A stretch of 64,000 nucleotides of DNA from Xanthomonas arboricola pv. populi. Lineage in GTDB: Bacteria > Pseudomonadota > Gammaproteobacteria > Xanthomonadales > Xanthomonadaceae. The translations under genes and the position numbers were made by a program. This document shows positions 29,559 through 40,380 of this stretch, piece after piece (position 1 is the stretch's first letter; each line of letters starts with the position of its first letter). Location: assembly GCF_002939945.1 (NCBI RefSeq), contig NZ_MDEB01000006.1:62001-126000 (forward strand). Direction: 5' to 3'. The notes beneath the pieces are model-generated. The model was not told where the DNA came from and searched no databases. It saw only the letters and a program-made list of their open reading frames with translations.

Positions 29559-29849
29559 TCACCAGCTATACAGCTTCCAATACACCTTGTTGACCTTGTC
29601 CTTCTCCGCATCGGTATGCCCGTCGTGATCGCGGTCGTACAGGAAGTAGGGCGCCCCGCGTGCAGGCGTCACCCGCACCATTTCCAGTTGGCCGTTGACG
29701 CGGTACTCGTCGACCTTGTCGCCGTTGCCCATGGTCTTGCTGGTGACATCCGCACCGGCCGGCACATCGCCGACCGCACCGCTGGTGGCGCAGCCGCCGA
29801 GCAGCAGTAACGGCAGCAGCAAAAGACTCGCTCTGATCATCGTCGTCAT
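29559..29849 (-). CDS. DUF2782-like lipoprotein
   Basis: This 96-residue small lipoprotein has the signal ASLLLLPLLLLGGC ending in a lipobox, so it is lipid-anchored at the Cys. The mature part (NGDKVDEYRVNGQLEMVRVT, ARGAPYFLYDRDHDGHTDAE) matches the DUF2782 family, often found next to polA in gammaproteobacteria, and here polA starts 68 bases away on the other strand. The acidic DRDHDGHTD stretch resembles a calcium-binding loop, but this is not established. An alternative ATG three codons in is possible. Confidence 0.82.
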   Translation of the reverse strand: MTTMIRASLLLLPLLLLGGCATSGAVGDVPAGADVTSKTMGNGDKVDEYRVNGQLEMVRVTPARGAPYFLYDRDHDGHTDAEKDKVNKVYWKLYSW

Positions 29850-29917
29850 CCGTTCTAGGTCGTCGGCCAGTATGCGCCGGCAAGGTGTGGCGTGAGCGTG
29901 CAGCGTAGAATTGGCGT

Positions 29918-32719
29918 ATGAGCAGATTAGTCCTGATCGACGGGTCCAGTTACCTGTACCGCGCGTTCCACGCGCTTCCGCCGCTGACCAATGCCCAGGG
30001 CGAGCCCACCGGCGCCTTGTTCGGCGTGGTCAACATGCTGCGCGCCACCTTGAAGGAGCGTCCGGCCTATGTCGCGTTCGTGGTGGATGCGCCGGGCAAG
30101 ACCTTCCGTGATGACTTGTATGCCGACTACAAGGCCAATCGCCCGTCGATGCCCGACGACCTGCGCGCGCAGGTGCAGCCGATGTGCGACATCGTGCATG
30201 CGCTGGGCATCGACATCCTGCGCATCGATGGTGTGGAAGCCGACGATGTGATCGGCACGCTGGCCCTGCAGGGCGCCGCCGATGGCCTGAGCGTGACCAT
30301 CTCCACCGGCGACAAGGACTTCGCCCAGCTGGTGCGTCCGGGCATCGAACTGGTCAACACCATGAGCGGCAGCCGCATGGATTCGGACGCGGCAGTGATC
30401 GCCAAGTTCGGCGTGCGCCCCGACCAGATCGTCGACCTGCTGGCGCTGATGGGCGACACCGTGGACAACGTGCCGGGCGTGGAGAAGTGCGGCCCCAAGA
30501 CTGCCGCCAAATGGCTGGCCGAGTACGACTCGCTCGATGGGGTGATCGCCAACGCCGACAGGATCAAGGGCAAGATCGGCGAGAACCTGCGCGCCGCGCT
30601 GCCGCGGCTGCCGCTCAACCGCGCGCTGGTCACCATCAAGACCGACGTGACCCTGGCCAGCGGCCCACGCGCGCTGGACCTGCGCGAGCCCAACGCCGAA
30701 ACGCTGGCGGTGCTGTACGCCCGCTACGGCTTCACCCAGGCGCTGCGCGAACTCGGCGGCGCCGCTGCCCAGGCCGGCTTGCTGCCCGAGCCGATGGCGC
30801 TCGGCGCCGCCGCAGCCAGCGCCCGCACCGAACCCGGCCGCGCGCGCGGTACCGGCTTCGTGTCCGGCCCGGTCAGCGCCCCGGTGGAAGTGGACCCGGC
30901 GCTGTCGGCACCCGGCCAGTACGACACCATCCTTACCCAGGAACAGCTCGACAGCTGGATCGCGCGCCTGCGCGCCGCCGGCCAGTTCGCCTTCGATACC
31001 GAAACCGACAGCCTGGATCCGCTGCAGGCCGACCTGATCGGCCTGAGTGTGGCCGATCAGGTCGGCCAGGCGGCGTATCTGCCGTTCGGCCACAACTTTC
31101 CCGGCGCCCCGGCCCAGCTCGACCGCGCCCAGGCGCTGGCCCAGCTGGCACCGCTGCTCACCGACCCGGCGGTGCGCAAGCTCGGCCAGCACGGCAAATA
31201 CGACCTGCACGTGATGCGCCGCCACGGCATCGCCCTGGCCGGCTACAGCGACGACACCCTGCTGGAGAGCTTCGTGCTCAACTCCGGCAGCGCCCGCCAC
31301 GACATGGACAGCCTGGCCAAGCGCTACCTGGGCTACGACACGGTCAAGTACGAGGACGTCTGCGGCAAGGGCGCCAAGCAGATCCCGTTCGCCCAGATCA
31401 GCCTGGAGGACGCCACCCGCTACGCCGCCGAAGACGCCGACATCACCCTGCGCCTGCACCACGTGCTCGGCCCCAAGCTGGCCGCAGAACCCGGCCTGGA
31501 GCAGGTCTACCGCGACATCGAGATGCCGCTGGTGGAAGTGCTGGCACGCATCGAAGCCAACGGCGTGTGCGTGGACGCGGCCGAACTGCGCCGGCAGAGC
31601 GCGGACCTGTCCAAGCGCATGCTCGCCGCCCAGCAGAAAGCCACCGAGCTGGCCGGGCGCACCTTCAACCTGGATTCGCCCAAGCAGCTGCAGGCGCTGC
31701 TGTTCGACGAGCTCAAGCTCCCCGCCGTGGTCAAGACGCCCAAGGGCCAGCCCTCGACCAACGAAGAGGCGCTGGAAGCCATCGCCGACCAGCACGAGCT
31801 GCCGCGGGTGATCCTGGAATATCGCGGCCTGACTAAGCTGCGCAGCACCTACACCGACAAGCTGCCGGAGATGATCCACCCGCAGTCCGGGCGCGTGCAC
31901 ACCAGCTACCACCAGGCCGGCGCCGCCACCGGGCGGCTGTCCTCGTCCGATCCCAACCTGCAGAACATCCCGATCCGCACCGAAGACGGCCGCCGCATCC
32001 GCCGCGCCTTCGTCGCTCCGGCCGGGCGCAAGCTGATCGCCTGCGACTACTCGCAGATCGAGCTGCGCATCATGGCGCACCTGTCCGGCGACCCCGGCCT
32101 GGTCGGCGCGTTCGAGTCCGGCGCCGACGTGCACCGCGCCACCGCCGCCGAGGTGTTCGGCCGCACCATCGACACCGTCAGCGGGGACGAGCGCCGCGCC
32201 GCCAAGGCGATCAACTTCGGCCTGATGTACGGCATGAGCGCCTTCGGCCTTGCCCGCCAGCTCGGCATCGGCCGTGGCGAGGCGCAGGACTACATCGCGC
32301 TGTACTTCAGCCGTTACCCGGGCGTACGCGACTTCATGGAAACCACCCGCCAGCAGGCGCGCGACAAGGGCTACGTGGAGACGGTGTTCGGCCGCCGGCT
32401 GTATCTGGACTTCATCAACGCCGGCAGCCAGGGCCAGCGCGCCGGCGCCGAGCGTGCCGCCATCAACGCACCGATGCAGGGCACCGCGGCCGACATCATC
32501 AAGCGCGCCATGGTCAGCGTGGACGGATGGATCACCGACCACGCCGAGCGTGCGCTGATGATCCTGCAGGTGCACGACGAACTGGTGTTCGAAGCCGAGA
32601 CCGATTTCGTCGATACGCTGCTGAGCGAAGTGACCAGGCGCATGTCCGCCGCTGCCGAATTACACGTGCCGCTGGTGGTCGATTCTGGCGTTGGCGATAA
32701 CTGGGATGAGGCGCACTGA
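29918..32719 (+). CDS. polA: DNA polymerase I
   Basis: This 933-residue polymerase has three domains. The 5'-3' exonuclease covers about residues 1-290 (LVLIDGSSYLYRAFHALPPL, GDKDFAQLV, GVRPDQIVDLLALMGD). The 3'-5' proofreading domain includes the DxE pair in FAFDTETDSLDPLQADLIG. The polymerase domain runs from about 550 (DYSQIELRIMAHLSGD, RRAAKAINFGLMYGMS, QVHDELVFE). Both exonuclease sites look intact, so this is an E. coli-type enzyme with proofreading. It is monocistronic and convergent with hemF, with an sRNA in between. Confidence 0.97.
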   Translation: MSRLVLIDGSSYLYRAFHALPPLTNAQGEPTGALFGVVNMLRATLKERPAYVAFVVDAPGKTFRDDLYADYKANRPSMPDDLRAQVQPMCDIVHALGIDILRIDGVEADDVIGTLALQGAADGLSVTISTGDKDFAQLVRPGIELVNTMSGSRMDSDAAVIAKFGVRPDQIVDLLALMGDTVDNVPGVEKCGPKTAAKWLAEYDSLDGVIANADRIKGKIGENLRAALPRLPLNRALVTIKTDVTLASGPRALDLREPNAETLAVLYARYGFTQALRELGGAAAQAGLLPEPMALGAAAASARTEPGRARGTGFVSGPVSAPVEVDPALSAPGQYDTILTQEQLDSWIARLRAAGQFAFDTETDSLDPLQADLIGLSVADQVGQAAYLPFGHNFPGAPAQLDRAQALAQLAPLLTDPAVRKLGQHGKYDLHVMRRHGIALAGYSDDTLLESFVLNSGSARHDMDSLAKRYLGYDTVKYEDVCGKGAKQIPFAQISLEDATRYAAEDADITLRLHHVLGPKLAAEPGLEQVYRDIEMPLVEVLARIEANGVCVDAAELRRQSADLSKRMLAAQQKATELAGRTFNLDSPKQLQALLFDELKLPAVVKTPKGQPSTNEEALEAIADQHELPRVILEYRGLTKLRSTYTDKLPEMIHPQSGRVHTSYHQAGAATGRLSSSDPNLQNIPIRTEDGRRIRRAFVAPAGRKLIACDYSQIELRIMAHLSGDPGLVGAFESGADVHRATAAEVFGRTIDTVSGDERRAAKAINFGLMYGMSAFGLARQLGIGRGEAQDYIALYFSRYPGVRDFMETTRQQARDKGYVETVFGRRLYLDFINAGSQGQRAGAERAAINAPMQGTAADIIKRAMVSVDGWITDHAERALMILQVHDELVFEAETDFVDTLLSEVTRRMSAAAELHVPLVVDSGVGDNWDEAH

Positions 32720-32874
32720 CGCAGCAGATAAGGCTGATACGCTGAATGCGTAGACCAGACATAATACGAATCGAGCCTGCGCCGGTGGAATGAATAACCG
32801 CTAAATTCTACATCTTTTTAACACTTATCTTCACGATCCATCAATGTAGAAAATGGTGTTATATGCCTCGACGG

Positions 32875-32994
32875 GCGCAACGCCTGTCGTCAGATCTCTC
32901 CCATCCCCTGGAGCAGATCTCGGAGCGGAAACTACTCCCCAAGTTTCCGTTTCCCTGGCCCCGCCGACCTCCCCCTGGTCTGCGGGGCTTTTTT
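32875..32994 (+). ncRNA. sX13: sX13-like sRNA with three C-rich hairpin loops
   Basis: Three consecutive stem-loops are visible. The first is at 32892-32920 (loop CATCCCCT). The second is at 32926-32949 (perfect 8-bp stem CGGAAACT/AGTTTCCG, loop ACTCCCCA). The third is at 32958-32988 (stem GCCCCGC/GCGGGGC plus GACC/GGTC, loop TCCCCCT), followed by six T residues as an intrinsic terminator. Three hairpins exposing 4-5 C residues, about 115-120 nt, downstream of polA match what is known of Xanthomonas sX13, which pairs with G-rich mRNA leaders. The 5' end is inferred from length and an AT-rich TTATAT element at about 32858. Confidence 0.75.
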
Positions 32995-33108
32995 CTGGCC
33001 TCGCGTTAGTTTGCCCTGCAACATAGACCGGTTCATCGCATTGCATGGTTCGCCGGTGGCATTGGCAATCACAAATTTAAATAGGCCGAATTATCTCAAT
33101 CAATCGAC

Positions 33109-33135
33109 ACAGCGTTTCATTGGCGCTGTCTTTTT
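33109..33135 (+). terminator. Second hairpin with T run in polA-hemF gap
   Basis: ACAGCG and CGCTGT pair around a nine-base loop and are followed by CTTTTT on the plus strand. It could catch read-through from the sRNA or end another short plus-strand transcript. On the minus strand it lies just after the hemF stop but lacks a T tract. Confidence 0.5.
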
Positions 33136-33146
33136 AATCGACGGAT

Positions 33147-34643
<1,497 letters not shown>

Positions 34644-35222
34644 TCATGCGTTGCGCCCGCGCGCGGTGGCAAATTCGGCGCGCACCGCAGGCGTGCACAA
34701 CCGCCATGCCAGCCCCGCGTGGAGACAGCCGATTGCCACTACGCCCAGGCCTGTCAACAGCAACGCCGCCTGGCGTGTTGCCTGCAGGCGTGCCTGCAGC
34801 TGCGGCCACTCGGGGCTGTGCAGGACATCTGCAGGCAGCATCGCCTGCACACCCTCGAACACCGGCCCGATCAACGCCAGGCCGCCGACATTGAGCAGCC
34901 CGGTCACCAGCAACACCACTACGAACCCGACCCGCGCCCACTCGCGTCGCTGCAGCAAGGCCCAGCTCAACCATGCGAAGGCCACCGACAGCACCACGCC
35001 TATGACCGACAATGACACGGCATGATCGATCAGCCACTGCAACGAGGCGGGCAGGGTGATCCCTTCGGGCAGGCCCAGCGTCGCCGCGTCGGGCATCAGC
35101 GCGATCATCGCGATCTGCAACAGGTTGGACATCGCACTGACGACGCCCAGCAACAAGGACACCCACGCCAACGGCGTGACGAAGCCGCCGCGTGGCCGGG
35201 AGGCCGGTGCCGGCGTGCTCAT
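34644..35222 (-). CDS. Hypothetical inner-membrane protein
   Basis: This 192-residue protein has four probable transmembrane helices (about LAWVSLLLGVVSAMSNLLQI, AVSLSVIGVVLSVAFAWLSW, VGFVVVLLVTGLLNVGGLAL and ALLLTGLGVVAIGCLHAGLA). No family is recognised. The ATG at 35222 is chosen because it overlaps the upstream gene's stop (ATGA) and directly precedes the Pro-rich cytoplasmic leader and first helix. The long in-frame extension upstream is shadow sequence over the neighbour. It is probably co-translated with the TPR-like gene above it. Confidence 0.75.
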   Translation of the reverse strand: MSTPAPASRPRGGFVTPLAWVSLLLGVVSAMSNLLQIAMIALMPDAATLGLPEGITLPASLQWLIDHAVSLSVIGVVLSVAFAWLSWALLQRREWARVGFVVVLLVTGLLNVGGLALIGPVFEGVQAMLPADVLHSPEWPQLQARLQATRQAALLLTGLGVVAIGCLHAGLAWRLCTPAVRAEFATARGRNA

Positions 35223-35935
35223 TGCAGCGAGGCGATATGGGCGGCCACGGCGGCCTGGCCCGGAGGATCCAGCGCTGGCTGCAGTTGCGCGTACCAACCC
35301 GGCAGCGCGTCGGCAGGCAGGCACTGGCGCAACAGCGGTGTGCTGCGTTCCAGGAAGGCGTCGAGGAAGGGCAGCCCGCGCACGTAGAGGAAATGGCTGT
35401 CGGTGATCGACATTCCGGCGTAGGCCTCGCGCAACCAGTCCAGGTGCGGCAACGCGTGCGCGCCGTGCCCGGCGCGGGTCAGCGCGGTGAGGAAGCTGGT
35501 GCGTGCCGTGGCTGGCGAAGTGGAGCGCTCCTGCGCGTTCAAATCGTCGAAGGTCAGCAACCACTGCTCGCCACGATCGATCTCGTTGCACATCACCGAG
35601 GTGGTCGCCAACTGCAGTGCGTTGTGCGCGGTGGGCTCCAGCTCGTACAGCGCCAGCCAGTGCGGATACGCCTCGCGATAGCGGTCCAACGCGCTCAACG
35701 CCAGCGCGCACAGGCGTTGCGCGTCGGCACCCAGGTGCAACTGCGCCTGCGCAGCGTTGTAGGCACCCAGCTGATCGCCGCGCCGGAACAGGGTCAGTGC
35801 GGGTTGCAGCGCCGGGTCGATCTCGACGTCGGTATCTGTGTCATCGGCTGCCGCTGCCGGCGCTGCGGTCGGTTCGGCTCGGGGCGTCTTCGCCACCGGG
35901 GTCTTGCGTCCAAACAAACGGTCCCACAGGCCCAT
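35219..35935 (-). CDS. Hypothetical TPR-like cytoplasmic protein
   Basis: This 238-residue protein starts MGLWDRLFGRKT, a short amphipathic leader common in small cytosolic or membrane-associated proteins. A Pro/Ala/Thr-rich linker follows, then helical sequence (ALTLFRRGDQLGAYNAAQAQ, LGADAQRLCALALSALDRYR) that resembles TPR repeats. No enzyme motif is present. It shares an ATGA overlap with the downstream membrane-protein gene, so the two probably work together. Start 35935 is preferred because the upstream extension is Arg/Pro-rich. Confidence 0.7.
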   Translation of the reverse strand: MGLWDRLFGRKTPVAKTPRAEPTAAPAAAADDTDTDVEIDPALQPALTLFRRGDQLGAYNAAQAQLHLGADAQRLCALALSALDRYREAYPHWLALYELEPTAHNALQLATTSVMCNEIDRGEQWLLTFDDLNAQERSTSPATARTSFLTALTRAGHGAHALPHLDWLREAYAGMSITDSHFLYVRGLPFLDAFLERSTPLLRQCLPADALPGWYAQLQPALDPPGQAAVAAHIASLQ

Positions 35936-36245
35936 CGCGATTACCTTCTGCGCGCCGCGAATTGGAAACCGCTGCGGTGCCGGCGGCGCTCCGGTCGGGC
36001 GGCGGGCCGGCAGAGGGGAGCGCAATGCGCCAGCGATCTGCCGATCCTGCGCCAAGCTTAGGGCCAGTTGCGTACGTGCAGGTGAGCGCCGGGCGTGTTG
36101 GCGCGCGGCGATGCGTAACGCAGTAGCGCACCACGTGTGCGACGTGGCTGACCTGGTGCTTGCTGCAGCATCCGGATGCTGCCGCTGGAAGACATGTCAT
36201 CGAGCGGGCGATGCACCACGCATCGCCCGCTCGCAGCGGCATGGC
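35936..36245. other. Intergenic region with hairpin
   Basis: This 310-bp stretch between the TPR-like gene and the S9 peptidase gene must hold the promoter of the former. It also holds the 36201-36233 hairpin after the peptidase gene. No gene is seen. Confidence 0.5.
36201..36233 (-). terminator. Hairpin after S9 peptidase gene
   Basis: CGAGCGGGCGATGC and GCATCGCCCGCTCG form a perfect 14-bp stem with a five-base loop, 12 bases beyond the minus-strand stop at 36246. It lacks a T tract, but the stem is very stable. Confidence 0.7.
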
Positions 36246-38615
36246 TTACGGCTTCACCTGCTCATTGAACAGCTTGAGAATGCGCTTGTATTCGTCCAGC
36301 CACGAATCGGCACGCGTAAAGCCATGGCGTTCCAGCGGATACGGCGCCACCTGCCAGTTGTCCTTGTGCAGCTCCATCAACTTCTGGGTCATGTCGACCG
36401 AGTCCTTGAAGAACACGTTGTCGTCGATCATGCCGTGCGCGATCAGCAGATGGTCGCGCAGTCCGTCGGCGTAGTTGATCGGCGATGAGGTCTTGTACGC
36501 GTCGGGGTCGAGTTCGGGCGTGTTGAGGATGTTGGAGGTGTACTCGTGGTTGTACTGCATCCAGTCGCCGACCGGACGCAGCGCCGCGCCGGCCTTGAAG
36601 GTGCCGGGGCTGCGGAACAGCGCCATATAGGTCATGAAGCCGCCGTACGAGCCGCCGTAGATGCCGGCACGCGCGCGGTCGCCCTGCTTGTGCGTCACCA
36701 GCCAGTCCAGCCCGTCAAGATAGTCTTCCAGCTCCGGGTGGCCCATGTTGCGGTAGATCGCGGTGCGCCAGCCGCGGCCGTAGCCTTCCGAGGCGCGGTA
36801 GTCCAGGTCCAGCACGATGTAGCCCTGCTGCACCAGCAGGTTGTGGAACATCTGCTCGCGGAAATACGGCGTGTAGCGCTGCGAGACGTTCTGCAGATAG
36901 CCGGCGCCATGCACGAACATCACGATCGGATACTGCTTGCCGGGTTCGGGGTGTTGCGGCCCGTAGTACTTGCCCCAGACCGTGCCGGCGCCATGCCGGG
37001 ACGGTACCTGCACGTACTGCGGCGCGATCCACGGCTGCGCCTTGAAGGCGGGCGTGCGGGTGTCGGTCAGCACCGTCGCCTGGCCGCCCGCGGCCGGCAC
37101 CACCGCCAGCTGCGGTGGCAGGTAGCTGCCGGAATAGCGCACCAGCAATTGCTGCCCGTTCGGCGACAGACGGAAGCCTTCCACGCCATTCAAGGCAGTG
37201 ACTTCGGTGAGCTGGTCGCTGCGCAGATCCAGCTTGCACACCTCGTAATCGCCCGGCCATTGTTGATTGCACAGAAAGAACATGCTGCTGCCGTCGGCGC
37301 TGGGTACCGGCATCGACACTTCCCACTTGCCGCGCGTGCGCTGGCGCGGCTTGCCGTTGCCTTCCACGGTGTACAGCTGCGAATAGCCGGATTCTTCCGA
37401 CAGCAGCCACAGCGTGCGGTTGTCGGGCAGCCAGCCGAAATCGTTGAAGTCCCAGTTGATCCAGGCGCTGTCGCTCAGGCGATGCCGCGGCTGCAACGTG
37501 GCCTCGGCCAGGTCCACGCTGGCGATCCAGCGGTCCTTGTTGTCCACCGCGCGAATCTCCACCGCCACATTGCGCCCGTCATCGCTCCAATGCACCGCCG
37601 GCCCGCTGCCGTCGCCATCGCTTTCCACACGCACGGCGCGGTTGCCCTTGAGCGTCTCTTTCTTGGCGGCCTTGCGCAGCGCGGCCAGCGGGTCGGTGGC
37701 AATGCCCGGCAGCGTGTCGAACGACAGCGGTCTTGCCGTGCCGGCGCTGACATCCACCAGCCACAGCGCATGCGCCACCGGTGCATTGCGACCGACGCGG
37801 GTGCGCACTTCCTGGAATTCTTCGTAACCGGATTCGGTCACGTACTTGGGCATCTTGCCGGCCTGGCCCGCTTCGGCACGCTTGGCCTGGGTGACCACCA
37901 GCAGATGGCGGCCGTCCGGCGACAACGCGCTGTCGACGATCTCCACCTCATCGCCCAGATACACCGGTGCCGCCGCACGCGTGGCATCGGCGCGACGCCA
38001 GGTGTCTTCCTGCGTGCGTAACGCATCGCGCTGCTCACGATCGCGCCGCAGCGTGGCCAGCGTGGCCAGTTGCTGCTCGCGCAACACGTCGGCCTTGGGC
38101 GCAGCGTTGGGATCGCGCTCGGCCTTGACCACCGCCACCTGCGCGGTGCCGGCGTCGGCGCGCCAGTGGTACCAGTTGTTGCCCGCGCGCCAGATCGCGC
38201 CGCCATCGCTGGCAAATTGCGGCCGCGACTCGACCTCGTTGCTGCGGGTCAGCTGGGTCAGCGCGCCGGAGCGCAGGTCGCGCAGGAAGATGTCGCCATT
38301 GCGCGCGAACAGCATGCGCTGGCGGGTCGCGTCGTAGCTCGGGTTATCCGCATCCAGGCCGGCGCGTGCGTTGTCGGCCACGCGTTCGGCGCTGCCGCCG
38401 CCGGCGCCCTGACGATAGGTGTCGCGCACCGGGGAACCAGCGCGCTTGAGCAGGTATTGCACCTGTTTGCCGTCCCACTGCCACCAGGCCTGATCCACCG
38501 ACGGCCCGATCCAGTCCGGATCGGCCATCACCTGTTCGATGGTGAGCGGTGCGACGGACTGCGCGTGCGCAGTGACAGCCAGCAACAACAAGGACAGCGG
38601 CAACAATCTGGGCAT
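36246..38615 (-). CDS. S9-family prolyl oligopeptidase / dipeptidyl peptidase IV-like
   Basis: This 789-residue exported serine peptidase has the DPP-IV layout. It has a signal peptide (LLPLSLLLLAVTAHAQS), a DPPIV-type beta-propeller (about 50-550), then an alpha/beta-hydrolase domain with nucleophile Ser656 in GGSYGGF, Asp at about 731 in HGMIDDNVFF and His764 in YPLERHGF. Such enzymes cut dipeptides after proline or alanine from peptides, typically in the periplasm. The start at 38615 is chosen because the signal peptide begins there; an upstream in-frame extension lacks export features. It is divergent from xanA2. Confidence 0.9.
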   Translation of the reverse strand: MPRLLPLSLLLLAVTAHAQSVAPLTIEQVMADPDWIGPSVDQAWWQWDGKQVQYLLKRAGSPVRDTYRQGAGGGSAERVADNARAGLDADNPSYDATRQRMLFARNGDIFLRDLRSGALTQLTRSNEVESRPQFASDGGAIWRAGNNWYHWRADAGTAQVAVVKAERDPNAAPKADVLREQQLATLATLRRDREQRDALRTQEDTWRRADATRAAAPVYLGDEVEIVDSALSPDGRHLLVVTQAKRAEAGQAGKMPKYVTESGYEEFQEVRTRVGRNAPVAHALWLVDVSAGTARPLSFDTLPGIATDPLAALRKAAKKETLKGNRAVRVESDGDGSGPAVHWSDDGRNVAVEIRAVDNKDRWIASVDLAEATLQPRHRLSDSAWINWDFNDFGWLPDNRTLWLLSEESGYSQLYTVEGNGKPRQRTRGKWEVSMPVPSADGSSMFFLCNQQWPGDYEVCKLDLRSDQLTEVTALNGVEGFRLSPNGQQLLVRYSGSYLPPQLAVVPAAGGQATVLTDTRTPAFKAQPWIAPQYVQVPSRHGAGTVWGKYYGPQHPEPGKQYPIVMFVHGAGYLQNVSQRYTPYFREQMFHNLLVQQGYIVLDLDYRASEGYGRGWRTAIYRNMGHPELEDYLDGLDWLVTHKQGDRARAGIYGGSYGGFMTYMALFRSPGTFKAGAALRPVGDWMQYNHEYTSNILNTPELDPDAYKTSSPINYADGLRDHLLIAHGMIDDNVFFKDSVDMTQKLMELHKDNWQVAPYPLERHGFTRADSWLDEYKRILKLFNEQVKP

Positions 38616-38965
38616 CGGTGACAACTGGACGCAACGAGGAGCGGACAAGCCTAGCAGCTCGCTTCCACCGGGGGCTTGGGCCACAGGTCACGGACGCGGT
38701 GGCGGCGAGTGCGTCATCGAAGAGGCAAGGCATTCGCGGCTGGCGGACGCGACCAGATGCGGTGCGCGCATGTTGGCCGATGTCAGCGCATCCGCTCGAT
38801 GCACTCCACGCCGCGCACCGCGCCAGCGACGACGTGCAGTCTGCTTCACGCACGCCTTCGCCCGAGGTTCCGAACCGCGGCCAGCGCCGCGCAGCCGGAA
38901 ACCTCCCGACTTGCCAGCAGGGCAGGTGGCGGCCAAGCTAGCGCGCTTTGCGATTGTCGGTTCCC
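38616..38965. other. Divergent promoter region, S9 peptidase / xanA2
   Basis: This 350-bp interval without a gene must contain the promoters of both divergent genes. I see no clear operator or PIP-box-like pair. Confidence 0.45.
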
Positions 38966-40309
38966 ATGTCCAGCCTGCCTGTTCCTGCCGTTTCCCACCC
39001 GATGGCCGTCGGCGCGCCTGGCCGGCCGCTGGCCTGGCGCGCGGGGCGGCCGGTCGATCTGGCCACCTTCATCGCGCACGTGCATGGCCTGGCGCAGCAG
39101 CTGCCGGACGGTCGCCACGCGGTGAACCTGTGCGAAGACCGCTATCGCTTCATGGTCGCGTTCTATGCGTGCGCGCTGCGCGGGCAGGTGTCGCTGCTGC
39201 CGTCCTCGCGCGCACCGGCCGTGGTCGGCGAAGTGCAGTCGCGGCATGCCGATGCTTACTGCCTGGGCGATCTTGCGCTGGAGCTGGCACCGCCGCGCTA
39301 CTGGCAGCTGCCGGCCGAGTTGCCGCAGGCCGCAGGCCCGATCCCGCAGCTGGCCGACGACGCCCTTGTGGCCATCGGCTTCACCTCCGGCAGCACCGGC
39401 AGCCCGCAACCCAACCCCAAGACCTGGGGCAGCTTCCTGACCAGCACGCGTCAGGATCTGGTCGCGCTGGAGAGCCTGTGGGCGCACACCGATGCGGTGC
39501 CGCACGTGGTCGCCACGGTGCCGCCGCAGCACATGTACGGCATGGAATTGTCGGTCCTGCTGCCGATGGTGACGGAGCTTGCGGTGCATGCGGGCCGCCC
39601 GTTCTTCCCGGACGATGTGGCGCGCGCGCTGGCCGATATTCCTGCCCCGCGCGTGCTGGTGACCACGCCGGTGCATCTGCGCGCGTTGGTGGAATCGGGC
39701 GTGGCGTTGCCGCCGCTGGTCGGCATCGTGTCGGCTACTGCGCCGTTGGCGCAGGACGTGGCGGCTGCCGCCGAGGCGCGGTTTGGCGGACAGGTGCGCG
39801 AGATGTTCGGTTCCACCGAAACCTGCGTGTTCGCCGTGCGCCGCACCGCATTGGAGGCGGCGTGGACACCGCTGCCCGGTGTCCGCCTGGAAACGCAGGC
39901 GGCAGGCACCTTGGTGCACGCGCCGCATCTGGCCACGCCGGTCCTGTTGGCCGACATGATGGACGTGGCCGCCGACGGCCGTTTCCAGGTGCGCGGCCGA
40001 CAGGCCGATCTGCTGGAAATCGCCGGCAAACGCGCCTCGCTGGCCGATCTGACCCGTCGCCTGCTGGCCATCCCCGGCGTCGTCGACGGTACCATCGTGC
40101 AGCTCGCACCCGACCCCGGTCAGGCGGTCGGCCGCATCGCCGCACTGGTGGTCGCCCCGACCCTGGACGAGGCGCAGATCCTCGCCGCCCTGCGCGTCAG
40201 CGTCGACCCGGTGTTCCTGCCGCGCCGCCTGCGCAAACTCGCCGCCCTGCCACGCAACGAAACCGGCAAGCTGCCACGCGATGTAGTGCTGGGTTTGCTC
40301 AACGGCTGA
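38966..40309 (+). CDS. xanA2: Xanthomonadin cluster AMP-ligase (hydroxybenzoate-ACP ligase)
   Basis: This 447-residue ANL-superfamily adenylate-forming ligase has the P-loop AIGFTSGSTGSPQPNPKTW, VATVPPQHMYGMELSVLLPM and the MFGSTETCVFAVRRT motif. The C-terminal RLRKLAALPRNETGKLPRDV carries the catalytic lysine. It is shorter than acyl-CoA synthetases, as in aryl-polyene clusters. In Xanthomonas, XanA2 activates 3-hydroxybenzoate and loads it on the carrier protein XanC as the polyene starter. The ATG at 38966 is used; a TTG six codons upstream is less likely. It is convergent with xanB2. Confidence 0.9.
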   Translation: MSSLPVPAVSHPMAVGAPGRPLAWRAGRPVDLATFIAHVHGLAQQLPDGRHAVNLCEDRYRFMVAFYACALRGQVSLLPSSRAPAVVGEVQSRHADAYCLGDLALELAPPRYWQLPAELPQAAGPIPQLADDALVAIGFTSGSTGSPQPNPKTWGSFLTSTRQDLVALESLWAHTDAVPHVVATVPPQHMYGMELSVLLPMVTELAVHAGRPFFPDDVARALADIPAPRVLVTTPVHLRALVESGVALPPLVGIVSATAPLAQDVAAAAEARFGGQVREMFGSTETCVFAVRRTALEAAWTPLPGVRLETQAAGTLVHAPHLATPVLLADMMDVAADGRFQVRGRQADLLEIAGKRASLADLTRRLLAIPGVVDGTIVQLAPDPGQAVGRIAALVVAPTLDEAQILAALRVSVDPVFLPRRLRKLAALPRNETGKLPRDVVLGLLNG

Positions 40310-40320
40310 GCGCAGGTCTC

Positions 40321-40374
40321 GCCACGCAGCATTGTTGCCGCGTGGCTGCAGCGGGCATCAGCACTGACGCCCGC
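40321..40374. terminator. Hairpins between convergent xanA2 and xanB2
   Basis: Two stems lie in the 71-bp gap: GCCACGC/GCGTGGC (40321-40346) and GCGGGC/GCCCGC (40351-40374). They are suitable as shared 3' structures, and neither has a T run. Confidence 0.5.
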
Positions 40375-40380
40375 AGTCGC

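Larger units (their letters stand above)
32720..33146. other. polA-hemF intergenic region
   Basis: Between the convergent polA and hemF genes lie the sX13-like sRNA (about 32875-32994) and, beyond it, about 110 AT-richer bases. These end in a second terminator-like hairpin at 33109-33135. A 68-codon plus-strand frame from 33011 runs into the hemF 3' end and is not supported as a gene. Confidence 0.6.

Noticed and set aside
29927..32575. 882-codon minus-strand open frame opposite polA
   Set aside because: Shadow of polA in the opposite strand, no recognisable domain.
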